DNA from: Cellvibrionaceae bacterium
GTDB lineage: Bacteria; Pseudomonadota; Gammaproteobacteria; Pseudomonadales; Cellvibrionaceae
Direction of reading: 5' to 3'
DNA: 64,000 bases
Assembly: GCA_025800365.1 (NCBI GenBank)
Contig: JAOXRT010000148.1
Coordinates: 62,001 to 126,000 of the forward strand
Every line of letters begins with the position of its first letter. Positions within the stretch are counted from its first letter, which is position 1. Of this stretch, positions 54,180 to 63,368 are shown piece by piece. The notes beneath the pieces are model-generated. The model saw nothing but the letters and a program-made list of their open reading frames with translations, had not been told where the DNA came from and did not search any database. The position numbers and the translations under genes are program-made.

Positions 54180-56450
54180 ATGAAACACCCTTTAGCCGTA
54201 GCAATTCGCCGCGCGGCGGCGGTGACAGCCATGAGCGCAGTTTCCCTAAGTGCATTGGCACAAATTGAAGAAGTTGTGGTCACGGCTCAGCACCGTGCTG
54301 AAAACGTGCAGGATATTCCAATTGCGGTAACCGCTCTTGGCGCTGATGAAATTAAGAAATCCGATATTTTTGATGCCGGCAGTATTGCTCAGCATACTCC
54401 GGGTTTATCGTTCAGTGAATTTTCTCCGGGTCAGGCGATTCCATCTTTGCGAGGTATTTCCTCGGTGGATGACGGTGCCGGTCTAGACAACTCGGTAGCC
54501 CTATTTTTAGATGGTGTGTACATCGGCCGTGGTGCCAGCATCAACTTCGATATGTTCGACTTAGAGCGTGTAGAAGTATTACGTGGTCCGCAGGGCACGC
54601 TATTTGGTCGTAACGCCATTGGTGGAGCTATCAACGTAGTATCTGCAAAGCCGACAGATGAAACCAAATTAAAAGCCGGTATGACGGTAGGTAACGAAGG
54701 CATTTTGCGTTACCAAGGTTTGGTGAGTGGCGCTTTAAGTGACAATGTATACGGTAAAATCAGTGTGAACCATCGTGAGCACGATGGTTATGTTGATAAC
54801 GTTCTACTTGGTACTGAGTTACAAGACGAAGACCAAACTTCAGTTCGCGCGCAATTACGTGTTGAAGCTGAAAGCTCCGACTGGTTGCTTTCCGTAGACA
54901 CCATGGAAGACAGCCGCGCTGATATGGGCCGTACAGGTGTTAATGATAACGCTCCACTAAGCGCTATTATGGCCGCTAATGGCGTAACAGGTCCGCGTCA
55001 AAATGCGTCTTCACGCGATGGTTATTCTGAGCGTGAAGCTAGCGGTATTAGCTTGCAAGGTGATATCGAATTCGATACAGGTACGCTAACCACCATTACT
55101 GCATTTCGCACCGCCGAAACTGATTGGTCAATGGCCTCTGTGGGTGCTCCTCTTGGCGCACTAGGTTTGCCTTTCGATGAAGTGATGGACGATATTAAAG
55201 AAGATATCGATACCTTCTCTCAAGAATTGCGCTGGACCTCAAACCTTGACGGCAATTTTAACTACACCGCAGGTTTGTATTTCTTCACTGAAGAAACCGA
55301 TCGTACTGAAATCTTCCGTATTACCAAAGCCGGCAGCTTCGATGGCTTTAGAGCTACCGATGTAGGCAGTCAGGAAATTATTGGTAATGAATACGCATTT
55401 ACTGGTAACGAAACTACCAGCTATGCTGCCTACTGGCAGGGTACTTGGGAGTTCAGTGAGCAGCTGCACTTAACCTTGGGTGCACGTTACACCGTTGATG
55501 AAAAAGATTACAAAGCTGTATCTGTTAACTGTGATTTAGTTCGTGATAACGACCCATCGATTATTGGCACACAGTTTGAAAACTTCGCGCCTTGTGGCGG
55601 TGTTGGCGGCAGTTTGAATATTATTGCCGAAGCCTTCGAGGTTAATCCAAGTGATGATTGGAACGATTTTTCTCCTAAGATCGCCATGCAGTACTTCCCG
55701 AACGACAATATGATGTTCTTTGCGTCGGCTTCGAAAGGTTATAAGTCTGGTGGCTTCGCCGGTTCGCAAGGTGTTGAGTCTTCGGCCTCTACCCCGGTAG
55801 ATCCTGAAACCGCATTAAACTATGAAGTTGGCTTTAAAGGCGACTTCATGGATAACAGCTTGCGTATGAACGTAACTGCGTTCTACACCGATTATGAAGA
55901 TCTACAGGTTGTTCGTTTTGGTCCTGTTCCAGGTTCAAGCTTTGGTACCTTCTTGACGACCAATATCGGTGAAGCGGAAATTACCGGTGCTGAGCTGGAA
56001 GTTACTTGGTATCCAACTGAAAACTTCTACATCAAAGGATTCTACGCCTATATGGATAGTGAAGTTAGCGATCTGATTATTGAAACCACTAGCGGTATTG
56101 TTGATGCTTCTGGTAAGGGTCTGCGCTCTGCGCCACCAAATAGCTCTAACTTATCCTTCAACTACAATGTGCCTATGGAAAATGGCGCGATGGATTTCCG
56201 CTTAGAGTACAGCTACTCGGATGAGCAGCGCGGTGACTACATCGATGATCGTATCACTTTGGATGCTTATGAGTTGTGGGATGCGCGTGCCGCATGGACT
56301 TCAGCTGACGAGCAGTGGGAAGTGGCCTTATGGGGTAAGAACTTAATGGATGAGGATTATATTTCTCACCAATATGTTATTGGCCCTGGTGGTATCGGTG
56401 TATGGGGTGCGCCACGCACCTACGGTCTAACCGTTAACTACTCTATGTAA
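54180..56450 (+). CDS. TonB-dependent receptor
   Basis: The 756-residue outer-membrane receptor has a signal peptide (cleavage near LSALAQ), a TonB box-like IEEVVVTA at the start of the mature chain, and a plug domain (about 40-160) with DLERVEVLRGPQGTLFGRNA (about 122-141) and GGAINVVS. A 22-strand barrel follows, ending in the aromatic-rich YGLTVNYSM. ATG 54180 is used because GAGGAC lies at about 54167 and the 54150 ATG lacks an RBS. The ligand is unknown; neighbours (amidase, acylase) suggest amide-type compounds. A T9 terminator follows. Confidence 0.93.
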   Translation: MKHPLAVAIRRAAAVTAMSAVSLSALAQIEEVVVTAQHRAENVQDIPIAVTALGADEIKKSDIFDAGSIAQHTPGLSFSEFSPGQAIPSLRGISSVDDGAGLDNSVALFLDGVYIGRGASINFDMFDLERVEVLRGPQGTLFGRNAIGGAINVVSAKPTDETKLKAGMTVGNEGILRYQGLVSGALSDNVYGKISVNHREHDGYVDNVLLGTELQDEDQTSVRAQLRVEAESSDWLLSVDTMEDSRADMGRTGVNDNAPLSAIMAANGVTGPRQNASSRDGYSEREASGISLQGDIEFDTGTLTTITAFRTAETDWSMASVGAPLGALGLPFDEVMDDIKEDIDTFSQELRWTSNLDGNFNYTAGLYFFTEETDRTEIFRITKAGSFDGFRATDVGSQEIIGNEYAFTGNETTSYAAYWQGTWEFSEQLHLTLGARYTVDEKDYKAVSVNCDLVRDNDPSIIGTQFENFAPCGGVGGSLNIIAEAFEVNPSDDWNDFSPKIAMQYFPNDNMMFFASASKGYKSGGFAGSQGVESSASTPVDPETALNYEVGFKGDFMDNSLRMNVTAFYTDYEDLQVVRFGPVPGSSFGTFLTTNIGEAEITGAELEVTWYPTENFYIKGFYAYMDSEVSDLIIETTSGIVDASGKGLRSAPPNSSNLSFNYNVPMENGAMDFRLEYSYSDEQRGDYIDDRITLDAYELWDARAAWTSADEQWEVALWGKNLMDEDYISHQYVIGPGGIGVWGAPRTYGLTVNYSM

Positions 56451-56530
56451 TAGAACTTCGGCTGGCGTAATGCTCTCCCTCTTGGTGCCAGTCGAAGCGT
56501 TTGAAAAAGTCGATTTCGTTGTGTATTTAG

Positions 56531-56558
56531 CCCAGTCAATTTGATTGGGTTTTTTTTT
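56531..56558 (+). terminator. Terminator after the TonB receptor gene
   Basis: CCCAGTCA (56531-56538) pairs with TGATTGGG (56542-56549) with one G-T, and nine T follow (56550-56558). It separates the receptor gene from the acylase gene, so the acylase needs its own promoter. Confidence 0.85.
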
Positions 56559-56655
56559 GCGATAAAAACCTACTTTGTTTGTATTGAATCATTAGATGCG
56601 TCATGAACAATTTAGCTGAGCGATAAGCCATATAAAAATAAATTGGGAATTAAAA

Positions 56656-59166
56656 ATGAAAAGTGCATTAAGTCTTGCTCTAATCTCTATGGGGCTTGTT
56701 TCATCTTGTGGATCACCAGAATTAAATAATCCTCAGTCTGCCAAGGAAGCTAGTCAGTCAGCTGTCGAAATTATTCGAGATGAATACGGCACACCACATA
56801 TTTATGGTGAAGATAACTACGGGGTTTATTATGGTTATGGCTATGCCATAGCGGAAGACCGCTTGTATCAAATGGAGATGCTAAGAAGAACCGTTTTGGG
56901 GCAAGTTTCAGAGGTATTAGGTGATAAATATCTAAGTCTAGATGAACATATTCGTCGCAGTTACAATCTTGCTGATGTTCAGCGTCAATTGGCTGAAGTG
57001 TCTTCAGAGGAGCGCTCATTATTAGAAGCCTATGCTCAGGGCTTTAATGCCAGAGTGGGGGAGGTGCTAGCCAATAAAAATGAGTTATTGCCTTTAGAAT
57101 TTAAAGAAACTGACTTCTTGCCCAAGCGATGGCAAGCATATGATGTTGCCATGATTTTCGCAGGTGCAATTGCACATCGTTATTCGGATTTTAGTTCCGA
57201 GCGCGATAATCTAGCCTTGTGGCAGAGCTTGCGCAATCAGCATGGCGAAGAAAAAGCTTGGGATATATTCAATGCCTCTAAGTGGCTCTTGGATCAAGAT
57301 TCGCCCACTACAGTACCTCGAGAAGGTAGCGTCGAATTGCAGGGTAACATGCTACCCGAATACCTTAATAAGTTGGCAGCAGTTGGCAAAAGCTCTCGCG
57401 TCGCGGTAAATCAGAATGGAGATTTTCAGGGTATAACAAATGATCCTATCGTAGCTGAAAGCTTTGAAAACTTAATTGCAAAAAATGGATTTACGGTTAG
57501 CGCAGAATTTTCTCCGGCCAGTAACTTCTGGTCTGTTTCCTCCGCTAAAACTGAGGGCGCTAATGGCGTTTTGCTTAATGGTCCACAATTTGGTTGGAGC
57601 TTGCCTTCCTATGTGAATGGAATTGGCCTGCATGGTGGTGACTTTGAGGTGGTCGGAAACACCTTGCTGGGCTTGCCTGCATTGTTGTTTGCTCATAACA
57701 ATAAAATTGCGTGGGGAAGTACGGCCGGCCTAAGTGATCAAGTTGATGAATACATTCTTAAACTTAATCCTGAGAATCCAGAGCAATACTGGCACAAAGG
57801 TGAATTCAAAGACTTTGAAACATGGCAAGAAACCATCAATATAAAAGGCGGCACTACTCACAAGCTCAAGGCGAGGAAGTCGGCACAAGGTATGGTAATG
57901 ATTCACCTACCCGAAGAAGGCGTGGCAGTAAGTAGGGCGCGAGCTTGGGAAGGTAAGGAGCTAGCAACGCTTTTGAGCTGGATTGAACTGTCCAAGAAAA
58001 GCTCTATTCGCGAAGCTAAAAAAGCGGTAGAGGGGGTGGCTACCAATATTAATTTTTACTATATGGATATCAAAGGTAATATCGCTTACACCCATGGCGG
58101 CAATTATCCCAAACGTGTCGCTGGGCACGATCCTCGTTTACCCGTGCCAGGTGATGGCTCTTACGACTGGCTAGGTATGCGCCCTTATAGTGAAAACCCA
58201 AGCGTTGAAAACCCGGCTCAGGCTTATATCAGTAACTGGAATAATCGCCCATCTGCTGACTGGGTAGTCTCTGATCTTTGGCCTTTAACTTGGGGTCGGG
58301 CACATCGTGTGCAGCATATTAACCAGCAGCTGGAAAGCCAGACGACGTTTACCCCAGAGGAAATTTGGGCCATCAATAAGAAGGTTAGCTATCGCGACTC
58401 TAGCCTTCCTTATTTGTTACCATATCTGCAAAAAGCCTTAGCAAAAAGCAAGCTAAATGATATCGAGAGAGCAGCCCTGAAAACCCTGGAATCTTGGGAT
58501 CAAAACTGGATAGCTGATGAGCGGGGTAACTATCCTGCAGCCGCCGCGATAGCGGAAAACTTCGTAAGTACGCTAGTAAAAAATGCTATCCATGATGATG
58601 TGGGTGATGATTTCTTTTATCTCTATAGCGCCACCGGCTACCCGACCGTAAAACTGGGGCCGTCTATGTTGGTGGGCAGTGGCACGCGAGCTTTGATAAA
58701 GAATCTAGATGCGCTTGCCGCCCAACAAGAGCCTATCTACGACTTCTTTTCTGGACAATCTGAGACAGTATTACAACGGAGTTTTCGCGAAGCTGTGAAG
58801 CGCTTGATGCAACAGCAGGGCTTGACGGTAAGCGCATGGAAGATACCTTCGCCGACAATGGAATGGGTGGGGGTAAACTTTAGGGGTGTGCCGCAAGCTG
58901 CTAAACGGCCTGCAGTAGAAATCCCTGAGTATGCGAATCGAGGTAGTGAGAATAACTTATTTATAGCTCGAGGCGATCGCTTCGAGGCCTATGATTCTAT
59001 TCCTCCAGGCCAGAGTGGTTTTGTGAATGCCGCAGGTGAGGAAGATCCCCACTATCGAGACCAGTTGGAAATGTTTTCGCAATTTAAATATAAGAAGATC
59101 CCGGCCAGTAAAGATGAAATCTTGCAGTCTAAGCATCAAACAAAACAGCTTGTGGTAAATAAGTAG
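56656..59166 (+). CDS. Penicillin G acylase-like Ntn hydrolase, lipoprotein
   Basis: The 836-residue precursor aligns by eye along its whole length with E. coli penicillin G acylase (846 aa), which cleaves phenylacetyl amides. The alpha-chain opening IIRDEYGTPHIYG and YGYAIAEDRLYQMEM, the nucleophile Ser289 in ASNFW (new N-terminus after spacer removal, about 221-288), NGPQFGW, GIGLHG, ISNWNN (oxyanion Asn) and PGQSGF near the end are all kept. It has a lipobox SSC (Cys18), unlike the soluble periplasmic E. coli enzyme. The natural substrate is unknown; an N-acyl amide such as a phenylacetylated compound is likely. Confidence 0.93.
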   Translation: MKSALSLALISMGLVSSCGSPELNNPQSAKEASQSAVEIIRDEYGTPHIYGEDNYGVYYGYGYAIAEDRLYQMEMLRRTVLGQVSEVLGDKYLSLDEHIRRSYNLADVQRQLAEVSSEERSLLEAYAQGFNARVGEVLANKNELLPLEFKETDFLPKRWQAYDVAMIFAGAIAHRYSDFSSERDNLALWQSLRNQHGEEKAWDIFNASKWLLDQDSPTTVPREGSVELQGNMLPEYLNKLAAVGKSSRVAVNQNGDFQGITNDPIVAESFENLIAKNGFTVSAEFSPASNFWSVSSAKTEGANGVLLNGPQFGWSLPSYVNGIGLHGGDFEVVGNTLLGLPALLFAHNNKIAWGSTAGLSDQVDEYILKLNPENPEQYWHKGEFKDFETWQETINIKGGTTHKLKARKSAQGMVMIHLPEEGVAVSRARAWEGKELATLLSWIELSKKSSIREAKKAVEGVATNINFYYMDIKGNIAYTHGGNYPKRVAGHDPRLPVPGDGSYDWLGMRPYSENPSVENPAQAYISNWNNRPSADWVVSDLWPLTWGRAHRVQHINQQLESQTTFTPEEIWAINKKVSYRDSSLPYLLPYLQKALAKSKLNDIERAALKTLESWDQNWIADERGNYPAAAAIAENFVSTLVKNAIHDDVGDDFFYLYSATGYPTVKLGPSMLVGSGTRALIKNLDALAAQQEPIYDFFSGQSETVLQRSFREAVKRLMQQQGLTVSAWKIPSPTMEWVGVNFRGVPQAAKRPAVEIPEYANRGSENNLFIARGDRFEAYDSIPPGQSGFVNAAGEEDPHYRDQLEMFSQFKYKKIPASKDEILQSKHQTKQLVVNK

Positions 59167-59193
59167 TAACCCAAATAAAAAGTAACCAAAAAG

Positions 59194-59221
59194 AAAAAGG
59201 CCGTTTAAAAACGGCCTTTTT
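59194..59221. terminator. Bidirectional terminator between acylase gene and metF
   Basis: AAAAAGGCCGTT (59194-59205) and AACGGCCTTTTT (59210-59221) form a perfect 12-bp stem with a 4-nt loop, and runs of A and T flank it, serving both convergent genes. Confidence 0.93.
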
Positions 59222-59223
59222 TA

Positions 59224-60066
59224 TTACTCGCTACCAAGTAGATTCACTAATATTTGAGATGTGGGCTGGGTTTGGTTCATGCTGTAAAAGTGCAAGCCCG
59301 GAGCGCCGTTATCGAGCAGCATTTCGCAGAGGTCAGATACCAGATCAATACCAAAAGAAATAATACTCTCTTGATCGTCACCAAAGTCTTCTAAGCGTCT
59401 TGCCATCCAACGAGGAATCTCTGCGCCACAGTTGGCACTAAAGCGGGCAAGATTTTGATAATTAATTATCGGCATAATGCCCGGGATGATTGGCTGATCG
59501 ATGCCCGCTGCCTGACACTGATCCACAAAATAAAAGTAAGAATCAGGGTTATAAAAATACTGAGTGATAGCGCTGCTGGCGCCAGCATCAAACTTGCCTT
59601 TTAGATACTCAATATCTTTTTTATAACTGCGTGCTTCTGGGTGGATCTCCGGGTAAGCCGCCACTTCGATATGGAAGTGATCGCCAAAGTGCTCGCGAAT
59701 AAAGCTCACTAGCTGGTTGGCATAAACCAGCTGAGAGGCACCGCCCATGCCGGAAGGCATATCACCGCGTAGGGCCACGATGCGCTTTACACCGCCATCT
59801 TTGTATTCTTGCAGCAGCTGCTTAATGGTGTCTTCGTCATCGCCACCAAAGGATAGATGCGGTGCTGTATCGAAGCCCGCATTGATAGAATCTAAGACAA
59901 TGCCTTTGGTGCTATCGCGGGTAGATCCGCCGGCACCGTAGGTGACCGAGTAGAACTCTGGTTGGAATAAGGCCAGCTCTTCTTGTACAGCCTTTAATTT
60001 CTCTTTTCCTTTTTGAGTTTTTGGTGGGAAAAACTCAAAGCTAACAGGAATATGCTCATTGCTCAT
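59224..60066 (-). CDS. metF: 5,10-methylenetetrahydrofolate reductase
   Basis: MetF reduces methylene-THF to methyl-THF, the methyl donor for methionine synthesis. The 280-residue flavoprotein has SFEFFPPKTQKGKEKL (about 9-24) with the catalytic Glu, YGAGGSTRD (about 43-51), RGDMP (about 99-103) and AAYPEIHPEA (about 136-145). It lies 98 nt downstream of ahcY on the same strand; together with metK the block covers the SAM cycle. Confidence 0.96.
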   Translation of the reverse strand: MSNEHIPVSFEFFPPKTQKGKEKLKAVQEELALFQPEFYSVTYGAGGSTRDSTKGIVLDSINAGFDTAPHLSFGGDDEDTIKQLLQEYKDGGVKRIVALRGDMPSGMGGASQLVYANQLVSFIREHFGDHFHIEVAAYPEIHPEARSYKKDIEYLKGKFDAGASSAITQYFYNPDSYFYFVDQCQAAGIDQPIIPGIMPIINYQNLARFSANCGAEIPRWMARRLEDFGDDQESIISFGIDLVSDLCEMLLDNGAPGLHFYSMNQTQPTSQILVNLLGSE

Positions 60067-60164
60067 GGTATTTGGCCTGTTTATTTTGAACAGTGCTCGA
60101 TAAACGCTGCTTCTGTTTTTGCACAGAAGCAGCGAAGCTGTTATTGCTAAGCTCAGTTCTTATT

Positions 60165-61577
60165 TTAGTACTTATAAGATTCTGGCTTGAATGGTCCGTC
60201 AACTTCAACGTTGATGTAGTCGGCCTGGGTTTGGGTTAATTTGGTGATTACGCCACCAAAACCCGCAACCATGTCAGCCGCTACTTCTTCGTCCAGCTTC
60301 TTCGGCAAGACTTTAACGTAAAGCGCGTCTTTCTTTTCACCTTCCATAAGATCGGCGAATTTGCGCTCCCACAAATAAATTTGCGCTAGAACTTGGTTGG
60401 CGAAAGAACCGTCCATAATGCGTGATGGGTGACCCGTAGCATTACCCAAATTTACCAAGCGACCTTCAGAAAGCAGAATCAAATGATCTTTCTCGGCTTT
60501 ATTGCGGTAAATTTTATGAACCTGTGGTTTAACTTCTTCCCACTCCCAGTTTTCACGCATATAAGCTGTATCGATTTCATTATCGAAGTGGCCAATATTA
60601 CACACTACAGCACCGTTCTTTAGGCTCTGAAGCATATTGGCATCACAAACATTGGTGTTACCTGTGGTGGTGACAATCAGGTCGGTAGTGCCCAGTAGCT
60701 CTTTATTGATGCAGCTAAGCTCGCCGGTATTCACACCGTCGATATAAGGCGAAACAATCTCAAAGCCATCCATGCAAGCTTGCATTGCGCAGATAGGATC
60801 AATTTCAGTAACTTTAACAATCATGCCTTCTTGACGCAAAGAAGCCGCAGAGCCTTTACCTACATCGCCGTAACCTACAACAAGCGCTTTTTTACCGCTT
60901 AATAGGTGGTCCACGCCGCGCTTGATGGCGTCATTCAAAGAGTGACGACAACCGTATTTGTTATCGTTTTTCGATTTGGTAACAGAATCGTTAACATTGA
61001 TAGCTGGAACTTTTAGTTCGCCTTTTTCCAACATCTCAACCAAGCGGTGTACACCGGTGGTGGTTTCTTCAGAAATACCGTGGATGTTGTCCAATACTTG
61101 CGGATATTTTTCGTGGCACATTTGAGTTAGATCGCCGCCATCATCTAGTATGATGTTGGAATCCCAAAGCTTGTCACTGTCTTTTTCGGCTAGAATAGTT
61201 TGCTCGATACACCACCAGAACTCTTCCTCGGTTTCACCTTTCCAAGCAAAAACAGGAATGCCAGCAGCGGCGATAGCAGCGGCAGCGTGATCTTGGGTAG
61301 AGAAAATATTACAAGATGACCAGCGTACATCAGCACCTAGCTCAACTAGGGTTTCGATAAGTACGGCCGTTTGGATGGTCATATGAATACAACCCATAAT
61401 CTTGGCGCCAGCCAAAGGTTGTGCATCTTTGTACTTGCGACGCAAAGCCATCAATGCTGGCATTTCGCCTTCAGCAATTTCAATTTCTTTACGGCCCCAA
61501 GAGGCATCTTGCTCAAACTGCTCTTTAGATTGAGCGGCCACTCTAAAATCGGTAAAGCCATTAATATCGTAGTTCAT
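60165..61577 (-). CDS. ahcY: Adenosylhomocysteinase (SAH hydrolase)
   Basis: AhcY splits S-adenosylhomocysteine into adenosine and homocysteine, removing the product inhibitor of methyltransferases. The 470-residue protein carries NAD-binding [14 protein letters not shown] (about 234-247), the substrate-contact [29 protein letters not shown] (about 198-213), and the C-terminal NAD-binding FKPESYKY. It has the insert typical of the long bacterial form. The RBS GAGG lies 8 nt upstream. No SAH riboswitch is recognisable in the 50-nt gap before it. Confidence 0.96.
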   Translation of the reverse strand: MNYDINGFTDFRVAAQSKEQFEQDASWGRKEIEIAEGEMPALMALRRKYKDAQPLAGAKIMGCIHMTIQTAVLIETLVELGADVRWSSCNIFSTQDHAAAAIAAAGIPVFAWKGETEEEFWWCIEQTILAEKDSDKLWDSNIILDDGGDLTQMCHEKYPQVLDNIHGISEETTTGVHRLVEMLEKGELKVPAINVNDSVTKSKNDNKYGCRHSLNDAIKRGVDHLLSGKKALVVGYGDVGKGSAASLRQEGMIVKVTEIDPICAMQACMDGFEIVSPYIDGVNTGELSCINKELLGTTDLIVTTTGNTNVCDANMLQSLKNGAVVCNIGHFDNEIDTAYMRENWEWEEVKPQVHKIYRNKAEKDHLILLSEGRLVNLGNATGHPSRIMDGSFANQVLAQIYLWERKFADLMEGEKKDALYVKVLPKKLDEEVAADMVAGFGGVITKLTQTQADYINVEVDGPFKPESYKY

Positions 61578-61627
61578 AAATATGCCTCGTTAAATGTAAA
61601 AGGTAAGACGTGAGATGTCTGCAGCTC

Positions 61628-61987
61628 TTACACTATTTGCTGATTTAACTTGTTAATTAGACCCGACAGCTTTGCGAATACAGTGTTGCAATTCTGTAAG
61701 GCCGTATTGTTTTGTTCAATATAACTAAGACGTATAGAAATCTTTAACTGAGTCTCAAGTTCGCTTAATGATGCTCGAGCTATTTGTAAGAAACGAACAA
61801 ATTCCTTATCACTGCCGCGAGAAGCACCTTCTGCAATATTGGAAGGGGTGCTTATCGCTGCCCGTCGCATTTGAGCGCTTAGCGTAAACTGCTCGTGTTT
61901 GGGAAATGATTGAGTCAGTAAATAAATAGTCTCAACCAAATCCATGGTATCTTGCCACACGGTAAGCCTTTCATGCGCCCTTTGCAT
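61628..61987 (-). CDS. Four-helix-bundle protein (S23/IVP-like)
   Basis: The 119-residue helical protein carries the pattern of the S23/23S intervening-sequence family: LTVWQDTMDLVETIY, LSAQMRRAAISTPSNIAEGASRG (about 36-58), EFVRFLQIARASLSELETQL (about 62-81). These proteins form four-helix bundles, occur in 23S rRNA intervening sequences, as diversity-generating retroelement accessory proteins, and as stray single genes. AGGAGG precedes the ATG. It interrupts metK and ahcY, which are neighbours in the methyl cycle, and sits beside a 7-bp tandem repeat, which suggests insertion as a small mobile unit. Its function is unknown. Confidence 0.87.
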   Translation of the reverse strand: MQRAHERLTVWQDTMDLVETIYLLTQSFPKHEQFTLSAQMRRAAISTPSNIAEGASRGSDKEFVRFLQIARASLSELETQLKISIRLSYIEQNNTALQNCNTVFAKLSGLINKLNQQIV

Positions 61988-62012
61988 CCGACTCCTCCTG
62001 AGTCAAGCTCTT

Positions 62013-62086
62013 GTCTAACGTCTAACGTCTAACGTCTAACGTCTAACGTCTAACGTCTAACGTCTAACGTCTAACGTCTAACGTCT
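62013..62086. repeat. 7-bp tandem repeat, 10.6 copies
   Basis: Ten perfect GTCTAAC units (62013-62082) and a partial GTCT (62083-62086) fill the gap between the four-helix-bundle gene and metK. The last base is shared with the metK stop codon (TGA on the minus strand, 62086-62088). The RNA of this metK strand would carry GTTAGAC repeats. There are no spacers, so this is not a CRISPR array. Confidence 0.95.
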
Positions 62087-63300
62087 CACTTACCCAGTGC
62101 TGCTTTTAAAGCATCCACTTTGTCTGTTTTTTCCCAGGTGAAGGCAGTGAAAGTATCTTTTTTGCTTTCGCCGTTTTCTACCCACTCGTAACTGTGTTCA
62201 AACGGTTCGCGACCAAAATGACCGTAAGCTGCGGTGAGTTGGTACATTGGGTGCTGTAGATCTAACACTTTAGTAATGGCGTATGGACGAAGATCGAAAA
62301 CCTCGCGAATTGCGGTGATGAGTTGCTCGTCACTCACTTTGCCAGTGCCAAAAGTATTCACTGAAATAGAAGTTGGTTCGGCAACACCAATAGCGTAGGA
62401 CACCTGAATTTCGCAGCGATCAGCTAAGCCAGCAGCAACAACGTTTTTAGCAACGTAACGGCCTGCATAGGCTGCTGAGCGATCTACTTTGGATGGGTCT
62501 TTACCAGAGAAAGCACCGCCACCGTGACGAGCCATACCACCATAGGTATCTACAATAATTTTACGTCCAGTTAGACCAGCGTCACCCACTGGGCCACCAA
62601 TGACGAAGTTGCCTGTTGGGTTGATGTGGTACTGGGTGCCCTCGTGTAATAGCTCTGGTGGAAGAACATGTTTAATAATGTTCTCTAGAACAGCTTCACG
62701 GATATCTTCTTGGCTAATCTCAGGGTTGTGCTGGGTAGATAAAACTACCGCATCAACGGCTACTGGTTTGCCATCTTCATAGCGCAAGGTAACTTGTGAC
62801 TTTGCGTCTGGACGCAACCAAGGCAATACACCGTCTTTACGAAGTTGAGCTTGGCGCTCTACTAAGCGGTGTGAGTAGTAAACCGGTGCTGGCATCAGCG
62901 TTGGTGTTTCATTGGTGGCGTAACCAAACATTAAGCCTTGGTCGCCGGCACCTTGATCTTCTGGCTTGGCACGGTCGACACCTTGGTTAATGTCCACAGA
63001 TTGCTTGCCTATGGCATTGATCACAGCGCAGCTATCGCCGTCGTAGCCCACATCGGAGCTGTTGTAGCCAATGCCTTTGATCACATCGCGAATAATGTCT
63101 TCAAGATCGACATAGCAGCTAGTGGTTAGCTCACCAGCGACGATGGCCATGCCGGTTTTCACTAAAGTTTCGACCGCTACACGAGCGTCTTTATCACGTG
63201 CGATAATGGCGTCCAAAATGGCATCGGAAATCTGATCGGCCATTTTATCCGGGTGACCTTCGGATACTGATTCCGAAGTAAAAATGCTGTACTCAGACAT
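62086..63300 (-). CDS. metK: S-adenosylmethionine synthetase
   Basis: MetK makes SAM from methionine and ATP. The 404-residue protein has [24 protein letters not shown] (in two parts, about 6-29), [21 protein letters not shown] (about 117-137) and [23 protein letters not shown] (about 259-281), all signature motifs. It is the upstream gene of the metK-(four-helix)-ahcY-metF set. The stop touches the tandem repeat array. Confidence 0.97.
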   Translation of the reverse strand: MSEYSIFTSESVSEGHPDKMADQISDAILDAIIARDKDARVAVETLVKTGMAIVAGELTTSCYVDLEDIIRDVIKGIGYNSSDVGYDGDSCAVINAIGKQSVDINQGVDRAKPEDQGAGDQGLMFGYATNETPTLMPAPVYYSHRLVERQAQLRKDGVLPWLRPDAKSQVTLRYEDGKPVAVDAVVLSTQHNPEISQEDIREAVLENIIKHVLPPELLHEGTQYHINPTGNFVIGGPVGDAGLTGRKIIVDTYGGMARHGGGAFSGKDPSKVDRSAAYAGRYVAKNVVAAGLADRCEIQVSYAIGVAEPTSISVNTFGTGKVSDEQLITAIREVFDLRPYAITKVLDLQHPMYQLTAAYGHFGREPFEHSYEWVENGESKKDTFTAFTWEKTDKVDALKAALGK

Positions 63301-63368
63301 AACTCATTTCCTAAACTCATGGCCTTAGGCCAAAACGATTCGCAGGGCTAGTGATACAACTATCTGCA

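Noticed and set aside
61578..61627. SAH riboswitch before ahcY
   Set aside because: The gap is 50 nt long and lacks the conserved stems and GAGGAGCG-type motif of that riboswitch class.
62013..62086. Possible CRISPR-like array
   Set aside because: The units are 7 bp, directly adjacent and identical with no spacers, and no cas genes are in the window.
61628..62086. Diversity-generating retroelement around the four-helix-bundle gene
   Set aside because: No reverse transcriptase, template repeat or variable repeat is present within the window; only the accessory-like protein fold is shared.
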